Positions 20,575 through 34,156 of a stretch of DNA of 64,000 nucleotides are shown one piece after another. Each line of letters starts with the position of its first letter. Position 1 is the stretch's first letter. Below the pieces are notes generated by a model. The model was not told the origin of the DNA, made no database searches, and saw only the letters and a list, made by a program, of their open reading frames with translations. A program made the position numbers and the translations under genes. Source of the stretch: Lonicera japonica (lineage: Eukaryota > Streptophyta > Magnoliopsida > Dipsacales > Caprifoliaceae); the NCBI GenBank assembly GCA_021464415.1, contig CM038468.1:2666001-2730000 (forward strand), in the 5' to 3' direction.

Positions 20575-23500
20575 GCCTACTATAAGAAAATTCTTAGCAA
20601 GATACATGTATATGGCCACCACCACATGGTTTCGGCGAGGAGCAAGGAGTTAATAGTAAGGGGGAAAAATTATATAAAGTATTAGTATATAACTCTCCTT
20701 TTGATACTTAATTTGTTATTTCAAGAAAATAATGCTTTAGTCAAAGATGACAAAAAAATATCATATAATGTCAATTTTGAAGTGCTAAGATTAATATCGA
20801 GTGAATAATGCTACAATTACTACATTTATCTAGCAGTTACTCATACCGGATGTATTGGTGATTTGTATATTTTCGAAATGTACAACTCATTGATATATCA
20901 ATTAAAGCAAATAGTGTTTGATGTTTTGAGTTCCTTGGAGACTTTGTTATCGCCGATTTTAACACCCAAAAATTCATTGTAAATGCTTTACTTTCCTCAT
21001 TGTCCCCACTTCATATGCATTAACGTGATTTTTCATTCAAAAGGGAGAAAATTGTGGAAGTGTAATGAATTGTGGAAGTTCGCAGTCTAGCTGTCACGAA
21101 ATTTCCAATAATTGACTTTAACTTTATGCAAGTCTTCCTTCCAACTTGATGCAATGAAAGTGAAAATAATTTTATTATTTTTTGCATTGTAATTTTTTAT
21201 TTTTTATTTTTTTTATTAAGAGAAATATTTTTCATATTTGTAGTTTTTTGAATTTTGAATTTGAATGTTAGTTGACTTAATTATAAAAGATTTGATTTAA
21301 ATAAGATGCGATATATTGTATATAATCAATTTTTTTTTATTTTATATAAAAAAAAAAAAAAAAAAAATCAAGATTTGACTTAATTATAAAAGAATTGAAT
21401 TTGGCATGAGAGATCACTTGCTCAATATATTCCTAACTAGAATTTAATTAAAATGCATGACAAATAGTGATGGTAAAAATTAGAATTTAATTAAAGCACA
21501 TAAACTTTATTCACGATAAAACCAACATTACTTTATGGTTTGGAAATAAAATTGCTAACTAAATTGATTCGAAATGACTAAATTGTCATGCCATATTAAA
21601 TGCAAAAATATAATGTCCATAATATATAATTGCATAAGTTTATTACACAAAATTATATAAAAATTTACAAGACAAGATATCCAAAGATTGGATCGAAGAC
21701 TATCTTTCGTCTTGAGTTTTTTTGTACTAGTTTATATATTCAGAATACATGAATCTTGGTTTATAGATATTAAGTAGTAAATTTCAAAAATAATAAATTT
21801 TATTAAAATTTGATATTTGCATTAAAAGCTATGACCCTTTAATTTTTTTTAAAAGGTTAAAGAGAGAGAAAATGGGTAGAAGAGTAGAGATTTAAATATG
21901 TGTTGTGTATGAGTTGGAATGATATGGATTTAATCTTTCAGTGTGATGGTTTAATGGCTAAGATTGATTATATACAACTTTGATGTTATATAGGCCTTTC
22001 CATCAAAGGATTTAAAAAAGTAAATAATTGGTCAAATTTTGTGTTTTATAGATTTGTAGTGAGGAGCTAGACATTGCAAGAACAAATATAGCTTCTAAGA
22101 ACATGTGCAACGCATAGGTTAAATTCAAAATGGCAAAGGGCATCTCCAGCACATATGCAAATTTGCGCACATTAACCACCGCACAAAACTTAATGGTTAA
22201 ACTTAATTACCTCCACAACTTTTCAATGAAAAAAATATATATAACTTACCTCTATATATGACACATGATGCACAACTTTGAGAAAATAGGTTATAGAGAG
22301 AGAAAGAGTTGGTAACATGTAATTCCTCTTATTTACCATTATCAAAGTAATACAAAACACACACACACAAAAGGAAGATGGATGTACCGCCAGTAGGAAG
22401 TAAAACTCCCTGGAGGAACTTACCTACAAACAAAAATTCATTGTTTATTCCCTTTCACTATCCATTCACATATTGATTTTACTAAGAACCTCATTTTGTG
22501 GGTACGGTCAACCCAACTTTTTTGGTCTTCCACACAAATAACTAAAAAATTCTCCCCGTCTTACTAGAGCTCTAAGCTCAGAATCTCTCGAATCTATTGA
22601 ATGCTTTTACCAATGGACTAACCCACTAAGAAGCATGTTTAGTTGATGATTTCATGTTGAAGAAGTGTCTTTCTTATGTTATGAGATTGATTTAGGAGCA
22701 ATATAATAAATGGTCAATATTTATGCTTATCTACTAACAAATTAAATGCATTTTTTATTTTATTCCCGTCATAATTGTTTTTATTATATTATAAGCCGTA
22801 CAATGTGCGGGAGTTTATAAACTTCGGAATGCAACAATTACTTGATTTTGTTTAGAAAACATAAAATAATTCAAGAGTATGAAACTACAATTTATCATAA
22901 TAGGTATAATGAAAGAGGCTGAGAAATAATAACACAATTTTTTTGTCGAAATAAAGAGTTTTTTATTTGATTTTAAACATTAGAATTACAGACTTTACAC
23001 ACCACCATTGACAAAAGAAAATTTGTTTACTTAATTATCCTTTTTGAATCACTAAATTATTTTCCTGTCATACATGATCAATTAATTTGTTTTGCAATAT
23101 TGAAAAAGATAAATGATTAAACAGTTAGCCAATTAATTATCAGATCCAAGACTTTAACTCCTTAATTGCATACCTAATATTGATTCAACTCCTCCTTTCA
23201 TGTTTTAACAATTAAATTGGGACACTTGTATTAAATATCATTTTATTGTTAATCTCATTTTGTAATTGAATGTGATTATATAAGCTTTTAATTTTGTACG
23301 AAAATATAAAAAATCAAACGCACGGGAGTTACTAATGGAGAGTAATTGATCGGATTAATGGAATGTAAATAATAAAAAAAATGAAAATTTATTGGACTGC
23401 ATTAAAAATTATAAATTAATGGGAGATAAATTTTAGAAATTAAAATAACTGAAAGAGCCATGGTCATATATGCTATGAAGAGAGGAATATTTATTACTCT

Positions 23501-24180
23501 TACTTTCTCTGTTTTTATATATCAGTATATGATTAGAAATGTAAGATATTTGGATTGAAATTATGACCTTTGAATTAATAAAAAATTACTTTATCCATTG
23601 AACTAACATCCATTTTTGTTAAAATTCTTCATTTCAAATTAGATGATGTGCCTGGAAAAAAAAAATAGGTTTGCACACGCAATATTTCTAATTATTATTA
23701 AAAGAAGGTTATCTGTACATTCAACTCCCACTTCACTATTTTATTAAGTGCAACTAGAATTTCAAGAACATGTTTAATGTCCATTTGGCTTCACAAGAGA
23801 AAATGCATAATTGTTAACAAATTGGGAGTATTCATAGGCACCGTAACATAAAGGGTGTGTTTGATTACATAGCTTTGAAAATCTATTAGAATTGTGATTC
23901 TATAGAATTGTAATGCCATAGAATTTCAATACCATTATTTGGATTGTACATAACTTTCACTTTTAATTCTATTAGAATTCAAAATTTGTTTATTTGGTTA
24001 ATTTGTATCATTTAAAATTCCAAAGACGCAATGCATTTAAAGAACCTCCGCCACCACCGTCCACTATTGGAGCTCTAGTAACCTCATCAGAAAGCAGAGG
24101 TGGCTGTAATTAACGAGACCGTAGACATGCTGTATAATATATATATATATATATATATGCCTGTAATATAAGATACCATA
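20575..24180. other. AT-rich intergenic sequence with upstream-repeat remnants, no gene
   Basis: No reading frame with recognisable content. The piece at 20575-20660 continues the sequence interrupted by the TRIM array and resembles 17390-17460. The stretch at 21480-21850 resembles the RLP 5'-flank repeats. There are homopurine/homopyrimidine runs at 21170-21230 and 21345-21368, and a TA run near 24135-24158. Confidence 0.7.
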
Positions 24181-25050
24181 AGCCAACAGTTACAGTTATA
24201 AGATACCATAAGCCATATAATCTCCGTTTATAACCCATTTATAAATACCCATAAAGATTTCATCCATACCCAAATAATTTGTGACGATTTCATGTTACGT
24301 TATCGTGGCATGTAACAAATTGTTAGGCCTAGTATAAAGGTATTTAAAGAAAAAATGTTATATTTAGGTTGGATCAAATCTAATAGGTAAAAATTATACG
24401 AACCTAAACCCAACCCCAAGCTCGAGTTAAGTATTTATTATGGAACCCATATTCATCTCATGTCTCAAAAAATCCACTTCAACCACGACTTATTAAGAGA
24501 TTTACCAAAAATCCGTCCCAAATCTAATTCATTAAGGAGAGATATTATAGGTTGTTGAATATTTATACTAAAATTTAATATAAGAACAAATTAGAAAGAA
24601 CATGGCCCAATATGTATAGTTTTTGTTTTATGAACCCACTTCTTTTCAATATGCATTGCTGGAACTTAGTGCTCGAAGTCGATTCAACCAGCAACATTAT
24701 AGTTATAAGGTACCAAACGACTTATAATATTCGTTTATAACTCAATTATAATTACTTGTTAAGGTTTCACTCGTACACAAAAATTCATGCCAATTTCATG
24801 TTGTGTTATCGGGTCGTGTAACAAATTGTCAGACATACTATAAGAGTATTTAAAGAAAAACTATTATATTTAGGTCAGATTGAATCAAATTAATAAATTG
24901 TATACCAACCTAAACCCGACCCAAACTCGTGTTGGGTATTTGTTGTGACACCCATATTTGCCTTAGTTTCAAAAGGCTCGTTTCAACCCCAACTTATTAA
25001 GGAAATCCTAGTCCATGTGAAATATATGGTGAAATTATATATGCATGAGC
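24180..25050. repeat. Diverged tandem duplication of about 510 bp
   Basis: The halves starting near 24190 and 24700 share the order of several phrases: a 'gtttataac' stretch, 'gatttcatgttacgttatcg' versus 'aatttcatgttgtgttatcg', 'gtaacaaattgt', 'gtatttaaagaaaaa', and 'cctaaaccc'. They are clearly related but old. No gene is present here or in 25050-26320. Confidence 0.7.
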
Positions 25051-26328
25051 CAATGATTAGAAAGAATCAGAGCCAATAATTAATGTTTTGTTTTGAAAAC
25101 TTGAATGCCGACCTATCGATCACATTGTAATTATAATTGTATTTGATGAAAAATTATTATATTCAAATCAAGTCAAAATGATCAAACAAGTTAACTAAAT
25201 AGAATTTAATAAAAAATGTGTGGTTTACCTAGACTTGTCAATGGGTCGGTTCGTATCGGTTTCGTGCCGTGTTGTAACGAATTCATGAAAATTTTGCCAA
25301 AAACCAAACACGACCCGATAAGCTATTCGGTGAGTTTTTCATATCCGTAAATGACTCGTTTTGTTATCGTGTAACACGACACAACCCGATAGTGCTCGTT
25401 ATGGAGATAATTTAAAAAAAAAAATTCTATATTTTTTTTTCAATTGAATAAGATGAGTAAATAACTAAACTTATTAAAAAGAATGGACAAACATCAATAC
25501 ACATTTTGTGGTAAAAATTAATGTTTGGTAGGAATATGTACGATGGAAAATATTTCTTACCTACCGTGGTCTGGATAATTGGATTTCATGAAAAACCGAA
25601 AAATTAATATAACGTACAATTCGCTAAATCATTTTTCACATTATCCGACCCCCATTAAAAGTAGTCCTTTTTTTTTAAATCATATTCTGATTTTGAAATC
25701 AATTTACCCTTATATAATATAAATTGTAATAAATAGAAAGTTAGGGGATCATACATATATATACACAGAGTTAAACCTCTATAAATTTATAGTTTTCTCT
25801 ATTTTTTATTTCTTTTAACAAAATTTTGTGACACTTCTAGGCTGTATACACGAAAATTAAAATTTCGATTTGATTTACTTCAAAATGAAAAGTCCAATTT
25901 GATTTCCATTCTCTTTGTAGTTTTAAATTTATTTTTTATTTTGATTAATTATTGACAACAAAACTTATCTAATACAATGCAATTTATTACATTGATTATA
26001 TTTTGAAAAGAAAATTGCCCTTCAAGTTTTCTCTTATAAGTAAAACTTATAATCTTTGGGACTTAAGTGTATTAATAAAAACTCTAATCTTACGTACAAT
26101 GGGATTTATGAGTATAAAATTGGGCAAAAAAAAATACGGAACAATTGCGGGTCTTTCACGGTTAACTTATTTTTGAGCTTGTTTTTATGTTAATTACTTT
26201 TATATGAAAAAAAAAATCCGTGCTTATGTTGCCTCCTAAAATTTAAAATTCTGGATCCGCCACTGAGATATATAATCCAAAAGAAATAGTGAATTATTTT
26301 TGTTTTTAGTTTTTATGGGGGTGGAGAA

Positions 26329-26850
26329 TGAAGATTTAGCTCTATATAGTAATCTTATTCCTATTAGGTTTTATATTGTCCAATTCTTAATTGGCTTTGT
26401 ATTGTCCAAATCCTAGTTGAATTTGTATTATCCAATTTCTAGTAGGTTTTGGCTTTGTGCAATCCTAGACCCATAGGATTTATACTTTATAAATAGACCA
26501 CTTGTCATAGGTTTTATTAATGAGTTGTGTTATATTATTTACTAGCTAGATTAGAGAGTATATTTTAGAGATAATATTGAGAGCTCTAATTGGCAGCTAG
26601 GGTTTGTTTTTTGTGCGTTGTACTCAGAATTGTTCTAATCAATAATAGCTATCACCCGGTGGATTAGTGGCGGTTTTGCCAATACCACCTAATTGCTTGC
26701 GTGCTTGGTTAGTTGTTTTCTTCTTTAATCTCTTTTTTTTGTATTGCTTGAATATCAGTGGTACTTGTTTCTTTAATTATTGTACGCATAATTGTCCGGT
26801 CGGTCCTACGCTTGTGCTAAGGCTTGTTCTAGCAGTATCTTAGCACAACA
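26329..26850 (+). repeat. Copia 5' LTR
   Basis: A 522-bp LTR ending ...CTTAGCACAACA. It contains the TATA-like ACTTTATAAATAG near 26480. Relative to the 3' LTR it has about 22 extra bases right after the opening TGAA. Confidence 0.88.
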
Positions 26851-26853
26851 ATT

Positions 26854-26865
26854 TGGTATCAGAGG
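26854..26865 (+). promoter_or_regulatory. Copia primer-binding site (tRNA-Met type)
   Basis: TGGTATCAGAGG starts three bases after the 5' LTR. It is complementary to the 3' end of plant initiator tRNA-Met, the usual primer of Copia elements. Confidence 0.88.
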
Positions 26866-26903
26866 AAGGTTTATTCCTTGGAATAATTGTGTGATAGTTA
26901 GAG

Positions 26904-29900
26904 ATGTCTAATGTTGGTACATCGAAAAGGGATGCCAAGGCGGCAGATACACCACCTTTGAAGGGGGCGTCTGCTCTTAAGGTGACGGTTGCGGTCAAAT
27001 TCAATATAGAGAGATTTGACGGGAAAAAGATGGATTTTGCGATGTGACAGTTTCAGATGTCTGATATCCTTGTTCAACAAGGTTTGCACTGAGCATTGTT
27101 GGGGAATAAAGCTAAGCCCGATGAGTGGTCCGACGCTGATTGGGATGAGTACGATAGGCAGGCATGTAGTACAATTCGTTTACACCTTGCTCCAAACGTA
27201 ATGTACTATGTGATGCGTGAAACATCTGCCTCGATAATTTGGAAGAAACTCGAGGATCAGTATATGACGAATAGTATCGAGAATCGTCTGTACTTGAAAA
27301 GGAAGTTATTCCGGTATGAATTTTCGAGGGGTACATCCATGAATGATCATCTCGACGGGTTCAACAAGATATTCTTAGATTTACAGGGGTTAGACGTTGA
27401 AATTGATGATGAGGACAAGGCGATTTTGTTCTTAATTCGTTCCCGGAATCCTATGATCATCTAACCACCACACTTATTCATGGGAAGGAAAAGGTGACCT
27501 ATGATTTGATATCGTCGGTCGTCTTGGCTAATGAAAAGTACTTAAAGAAGATAGGATAATCGAACTCATATGCGCTATTCATCAGGGGGACAAACAATGA
27601 GAAGAAGCGGAAAAACTGGGAAAAGTCGCGGTCGAAATCTCGAGGACCGACTGACAAGAGTAAGATAATTTGTCACAATTGCAAGAAATTTGGACATGTG
27701 CGTCGGGAGTGTCCAAATAGAACCAATGGCGGGGGAGAGAATAAAAGTGCGGTGGAGAACATGAACGCGATAACGGCACCAAAAGATGAGGACTTCGAGA
27801 GTATGTTGGTTGTGACTCCACGGGTTAGCTCTTCGCGCGAATGGATCTTAGATAGCGGGTGCTAGTATCAAATGTGCCCAAATCGGAAATTGTTCCATAC
27901 CTTCACCAAGGTTGATGGGGTAAAATTTTGATAGGTAGCGACCATGCGTGTAAAACAATGGGGATTGGTACGATTCGGCTAAAGATGCACGACGGGGTGG
28001 TACGTACTCTTAGTGATGTCCGATATGTTCCTGATCTGAAGAAGAATTTGATTTCTTTAGGGGCTCTTGATTCCAATGGGTATCGTGTAATACTTAACGG
28101 TGGAAACTTGAAAGTTCTCTCTGGGGCTATGGTTGTGATGCGAGGAAAGAATGAGGGTAATCTCTATTTTCTTCAAGGATGCACAGTGACTGGGTTTGCT
28201 TTGGTTACAACTTAAGAGACTGACACGATGAGGTTATGGCATATGCGATTGGGTCATACTGGGGAGAAGGCTATGACGGTGCTGAGTAAGCAAGAGTTAC
28301 TAGAAGATGAGAAAAGCTGCAAACTAGAGTTTTCTGAGCATTGTGTGCTTGGAAAACAGACTCGGGTAAAGTTTGGGACGGCGGTACATTACACGAAAAG
28401 AGCACTTGATTATGTGCACATGGACGTCTGGGGGCCGACAAAGACTCAATCCTTGGGTGAAAATCATTATTTTGTGACTTTTGTTGATAATTACTCAAGG
28501 AGAACTTGGGTCTATCTCATGAAGCATAAAGGCCAAGTTTTTGATGCACTCTTAAAGTGAAAGGTAATGGTTGAGAACCAAATTGGTAGAAAAGTTAGAG
28601 TGCTTAGGTCAGATAATGGCGGTGAGTACACTTGTGATACTTTTAAGAATTTTTGCCAATGAGAATATATCGTTCACCACTTCACGGTTAAGGGTATACC
28701 TCAACAGAACGGGATAGCAGAGAGAATGAATTGTACGCTCCTTGAAAAGGTGCGGCGTATATTTTTCAATGCCAATTTGGATAAGCGATTTTAGGCCGAA
28801 GCCCTATCATATGTCACATTCTTAGTTAATCGTTTGCCATGCTTAGGAGTAGAATAGAAAACACCTATGGAGGTGTGGACCGGATCTCATGCTAGTTACA
28901 ATAACATCCACGTTTTTTGCTGTCCGGCTTACTATCATGTCCGTGATGAGAAAATTGATCTTAGGGCTCGTAAGGCAATATTCTTAAGCTCTTGTGATGG
29001 GGTTAAAGGTTACAAATTATGGTATCTTTAAAGCAAGAAATTGTGATTAGTAGGGATGTGACATTTGACGAGGCGTCTATGCTCAAGACGACCTCGTCGA
29101 CAAACGGTGGTTCTCCAATTCCAATTGAAAATGAGAATAAGGCGAGCGAGATAGTGGTGAAAACGGAAAGGACTACTCCAGTTAATATCTGGTTACGGAT
29201 TCGGTGGAGGAGTCCAACGAGGAAAAGACGACTTCTGGTGAGGATTCGGAGATTACGGTAGTGGAATCGGGTCAACAACAAACAATACTGTCTTTAGCTA
29301 GTAGATTACGATGAGCCGACTTCGTATCGAAAAGTTATGAATTCTAGCGAGAATGCGAAGTGAAAAACGGCTATGGAAGATGAGATGGAGTCTCTACGGA
29401 AAAACCAAATTTGGGAACTATGCGATTTGTCGAAAGGGAAGAAACCTATTGGGTGCAAGTGGGTTTTCACTGAGAAAAATGAGGATCTAGGATCCGGTGT
29501 TCGTTTCAAGGCAAGGTTGGTAGCCAAGGGTTATGCGCAAAAAGAAGGGGTGGATTATAATGAAATATTCTCTCCGGTTGTGAAGCACACCTAGATCCGA
29601 GCATTGTTGGTTATGGTGGCGCAATTTGATCTCGAACTTGAACAACTCGATGTCAAAACTGCGTTCTTGCATGAAGACCTAGAGGAAGAGATTTATATCT
29701 CTCAGCCGGAGGGATTCAAAGTTGTTGGTAAGAAAAATAGCGTGTGCAAACTTCGGAAGTCGTTGTACGGATTGAAGCAGCACCCGCGTTAATGGTACAA
29801 GAGGTTTGACACGTTTATGATCGCGCAGAAGTTTACTCGGAGCGAATTTGATCATTGTGTTTACTTCAAAAGGCTCGAATCTGGCAATTTTATCTATTTA

Positions 29901-30875
29901 CTCCTATACGTTGACGATATGCTCATTGCTTCCCAGAAATTATTGGAGATCGACATATTGAAAGCTCAGTTAAGCAAGGAGTTTGAGATGAAAGATTTGG
30001 GAGGAGCGCAAAAAATATTGGGAATGAAGATCGTGCGAGATAGGAAGAAGGGATGATTGTGTCTTACACAAAAACAATACCTTGAGAAAGTAGTTGCTTG
30101 ATTCGGGATGAAAAACTCAAAGCCGGTGAGTGTCCCGTTAGCACCGCACTTCAAATTATCGGCAACGATGGCTCCTAGCTCCGAGGAAGAGGTGGAGTAC
30201 ATGGCTCAAGTTCCTTATGCAAGTGCAGTTGGGAGTTTGATGTATGCCATGGTATGCACTCGACTGGACATTGCTTAAGCTGTGAGCATTGTTAGTAGGT
30301 ATATGACGAACCCTGGAAAACCGCATTGGCAAGTCGTTAAGTGGGTTCTACGATATCTACGGGGTACGATGGACAAAGGGTTGGTATTTAAAAAATATGG
30401 AATGTCAACTATTGATGGTTTTGTGGATTCGAATTACGCCGGCGACCTAGACAAGCGGAGATCAACTACGAGTTATGTGGTTACATTGGGTAGTAGTTCG
30501 TTGAGTTGGAGATCGATGATTCAAAGTGTGGTAGCGTTGTCTACCACGGAGGCAGAATATATTGATGTAATGGAGGCGGTCAAAGAGTCCGTATGGCTCC
30601 GTGGTTTAGTTAGTGATCTTGGTTTGAAGCCAGAAAAAGTGGTAGTGCACTGAGATAGTCAGAGTGCAATTCAATTGGCAAAGAATCAAGTTCATCATGG
30701 AAGAACCAAGCATATTGGTGTCCAATATCACTTCATCCGAAAAATTATTGAAAACGGTGTTGTACATCTGGTTAAGATAGGCACCAAAGATAATCCAGCA
30801 GATATGTTGACAAAGGTTATCCCGTTGGCCAAGTTTGAGCATTGCTCGACGTTGGTCAATGTCTTTCAGTGTTGA
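26904..30875 (+). pseudogene. Copia gag-pol remnant
   Basis: Reading from the ATG at 26904, the gag part carries the family's DEWSDADWDEYD-like and SIENRLYLKR-like motifs, then a CCHC zinc knuckle (27671-27712, CHNCKKFGHVRREC). A protease motif LDSG lies near 27850. The integrase zinc-finger region (LWHMRLGHTG near 28240) and catalytic core (DVWGP, then DNYSRR and SDNGGEY) follow. Reverse transcriptase carries [13 protein letters not shown] and YVDD (29907-29918). RNase H carries FVDSNYAGD and STTEAEYI. Frames change from 27464 onward (gag in one frame, zinc knuckle and protease in a second, integrase in a third, reverse transcriptase back in the first), and at least a dozen stops interrupt it. 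Most stops are a single transition away from Trp, Gln or Arg codons. Confidence 0.93.
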
Positions 30876-30980
30876 TGCCCCTCGGGGGGCGGGGGGGGTC
30901 CTAAGGGATCGGCATGGATGATATGGTCTTATTCGATGAATTGATTATGGTGTAGTGCATTGGGGTTTTGTGGAACATCG

Positions 30981-30994
30981 CCAAGGTGGAGAAT
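30981..30994 (+). promoter_or_regulatory. Copia polypurine tract
   Basis: CCAAGGTGGAGAAT directly precedes the 3' LTR and matches the AAGGTGGAGA form usual in plant Copia elements. A poly-G run (about 30885-30898) lies a little upstream. Confidence 0.75.
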
Positions 30995-31494
30995 TGAACC
31001 TATTCCTATTATGTTTTATATTGTCCAATTCTTAATTGGCTTTGTATTGTCCAAATCCTAGTTGGATTTGTATTATCCAATTTCTAGTATGTTTTAGCTT
31101 TGTGAAATCCTAAACCCATAGGATTTATACTCTATAAATAGACCCTTTGTCATAGGTTTTATTAATGAGTTGTGTTATACTATTTACTAACTAGATTAGA
31201 GAGTATATTTTAGTGATAATATTGAGAGCTCTAATTGGCGGCTAGGGTTTGTTTTGTGCGTTGTACTCAGAATTGGTCTCATCAATAATAGCTATCACCC
31301 GGTGGATTAGTGGCGGTTTTGCTGACACCACCTAATTGCTTGCATGCTTGGTTAGTTGTTTTCTTCTTTAATCTCTTGTTTTTCGTATTACTTGAATATC
31401 AATGGTGTTTGTTTCTTTAATTATTGTACGCATAATTGTCCGGTCGGTCCTACGCTTGTGCTAAGGCTTGTTCTAGCGGTATCTTAGCACAACA
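30995..31494 (+). repeat. Copia 3' LTR
   Basis: A 500-bp LTR beginning TGAACCTATTCC and ending AGCACAACA, followed by the target duplication GAGAA (31495-31499). Confidence 0.9.
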
Positions 31495-31499
31495 GAGAA

Positions 31500-34150
31500 G
31501 CCATATAATTAAGTGCTAAAATATTCTCTAGAGGGTTGAAAAATAAAGATGGCTTTTTAAGAATTGAGATGAGTGTATAAGTTATAAAAAATCAACGGTG
31601 AGATGAAAAATATAATATATGTTATGCATAGATATTTGTTGCGAAAATACTTTACTTTGTTGGTGCATGTGCTTTTGCAAACAAAGGAAAATCCAAGTAA
31701 ATAAAATGCATTGATCTATTTAGAAATTTGCAATGGAAAATAATTAAAAAAGAACTAGCTAGGTCAATGAAAAAGTCATTAATGGCTATAAATTAAGCAT
31801 TAATTAATTGTGGAGAAAAATTAATGTGAGTAAAGCAAGAGCATCAATCAATTGTCCCTATTCGTCCACATTGAGATTTGTGGAAATTTAATTTGGCAAA
31901 GTCAATAATGTGACTGTGGAAAAAAAATATTTTGGAAATTAAAACAATTCATCAAGTGGCAAAATTGCATTATGATTGATTGTCCCTATTGCTCTAGATT
32001 GAGACTTGTGAAAATTTATTTTGGAAATTAAAAATTCTTTACAAATGAAATGGTGTCTTTTGTTTTGTATCTAAATGGGGTGATTAATAATTACTGTATA
32101 AATATACATATGAAAAAAAAATTGCTGCTTTTTTAGGAGATATGAATATGATTAGCATCAAGCAAAAATATTTCTTACTTACTGCAGTCTGAAGATTTGG
32201 ATTTCACAGAAAGCCAACAAGGTAATAGAACAACTCACCAAATCGCTTTTCACATTTTTCAGCCCCATCAAAATTAGTTTTTTTTTTTTTTAATAATTTT
32301 CTAATTTTGAAATCAAATGTAACCTTAGATGATACAATTTTTTTGCATGAAAAAATTTGCACTTGCTTTATATAATAATATATAGATCTTTTTTTTATTC
32401 TTTTGACAAACATTTTGTTATGGATGAAAATAAAACTGCTAACTAACTTAATTCGAATTACTAATAAATCTTGTAAGACATTAAATGCAAAAAAAAAATG
32501 CCCAAAATTTATATTATATAAGTTTATTTTACAAAAGCATGTACAAAAATTACACCACAAAATATCTGAAGATTGGAGCAACAACTATTCTCTTTCTTGA
32601 ATTTTTTTTACATAATCTTATATTTACAATGGATCTTGCTTTATATATATTGATTAGTATATTTCAAAAAAATAAAAATTTGATTTTTTTATTTAAAGTT
32701 CACACGTTAATTTATAAATTTTTTTATGAGGAAAGACCAGTATATAAAAAGACTCCTTAATTTGATTTTGTCATAAAAAGATTCTATTAATCACATGTCA
32801 AGGTTCATAAATTAAGCGTGAACCAATTTGGGTGAAACTTCATGTGGAAAATATTAAAATTTCTTGTCCTCACACCCTATTTATTGAGATTGAGACTTGT
32901 GGAAATTACTTTTGGAAATTAAAGTTTCTTCAAATTAAATGGTATGTTTTATTTTTGAATATTTATTTTGTATCCAAATGAGGTGAAAATAACAATTTAT
33001 GTACAAATACACATATAAAAGAATTGATTCTTTTTTTAGGAGCTAGGAATATGTTTAGCGTCATGCAAACTATTCTTACCTACCTTGGTCTGAAAATTGG
33101 ATTTCATGAAAAATCAAAAAAATAATAGACCAGCTCACCAAATCACTTTTCACATTTTTCACCCCCATCAAATTTTCATTTTGCAATCATATTCCAATTT
33201 TGAATTCAAGCATACCTTTATAAAGTAAATTGAAACAGAATAGTTAACAACATTACAAATTTCATAACAACTCTCTCTTGCTCGCTCGCTCTCTCTATAT
33301 ATATATATATACATATAATATACATGCATTTGTGTAGTATTATTGTAACTAGATACTCACGCACACACTATGCTTGTGCACGTTCTCTTTTTATTCACAC
33401 ACATCTAACTTAAAGTGAAAAATAATTAATTAATGAACGAATGGTAAGGCGTATCTTTCTACAACTTTGACGTTGTGGATTGGATCCCTTAAATAATATT
33501 TTTTATCTTTTAAAAACTCAACTATATGTCTTTACAACCAATTGTAAGGGGCATGGAGAAAATGAAAACACCAAATTGAAAATGTGCAGATTAAACAAAG
33601 AAGTTTAAGCATTGCATCCAATAAACTAAAGCTGGCTGGCAAATTAATTATCATATCTATATAACAAAGGGTGATATTTTTGAATCTTAAAAAAGTACTA
33701 TAAAAGATAAAAGTTTGTGTGGCTAAGATTGTAAGATACATTTTCAATAGTGAATAATACATTTGGCACAAGTTACAACTAGTTGATTTCAACCGCCAGT
33801 AAAACTGTGAGTCACTTTTGAATTGCCTATTTAAACCCGTGATCTTTTTTTTAAAAAAAAAATTTAATTTGCGTGCAATATATATATATATTTGAACCTT
33901 AAATGCTTTATATGTACATATACCAACCCACCAAGTCACTTATAATTTATGTTGCTCAAATTAGATATATTCATCCAAGTCCCACACGCATCTCATATGC
34001 AATTTAGCTTAATGATTATAAATATAAAAGGCATATTATATTTAAAATAAGCAATATAGTAAGCTTAAGAGTACCACCATTAGTTGAAGTGAATAGCTTC
34101 CCCAGCTTGTTCACTTCGGAAATTATTTTAGGTTTAAAGTTGTAAACTTT
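31500..34150. other. AT-rich RLP-upstream-type repeats, no gene
   Basis: No coding sequence is recognised. The stretches at 32160-32340 and 33050-33250 are diverged copies of a segment also found at 25545-25760, 35630-35870, 37680-37910 and 40850-41080 (phrase CTTTTCACATTTT followed by C-rich CCCCCATC). The stretch at 32400-32710 resembles the RLP-proximal tandem repeat. A CT/TA-rich low-complexity tract is at 33270-33320. Confidence 0.65.
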
Positions 34151-34156
34151 TATAGA

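Larger units (their letters stand above)
26329..31494 (+). mobile_element. Ty1/Copia LTR retrotransposon, complete but decayed, 5.2 kb
   Basis: Long terminal repeats at 26329-26850 and 30995-31494 flank a tRNA-Met primer site, a gag-pol remnant in Copia order (gag, protease, integrase, reverse transcriptase, RNase H) and a purine tract. The element is bounded by a perfect 5-bp duplication GAGAA (26324-26328 and 31495-31499). By eye the LTRs differ at about 25 aligned positions of about 495, roughly 5%, mostly transitions. The insertion is therefore old, on the order of a few million years at usual plant rates. At least a dozen in-frame stops and several frame changes make it incapable of its own movement. 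Confidence 0.95.

Noticed and set aside
26345..26350. 5' LTR start at TAATC (26350) with target duplication TATAG
   Set aside because: No match at the other end. Starting at 26329 gives TG and a perfect GAGAA duplication.
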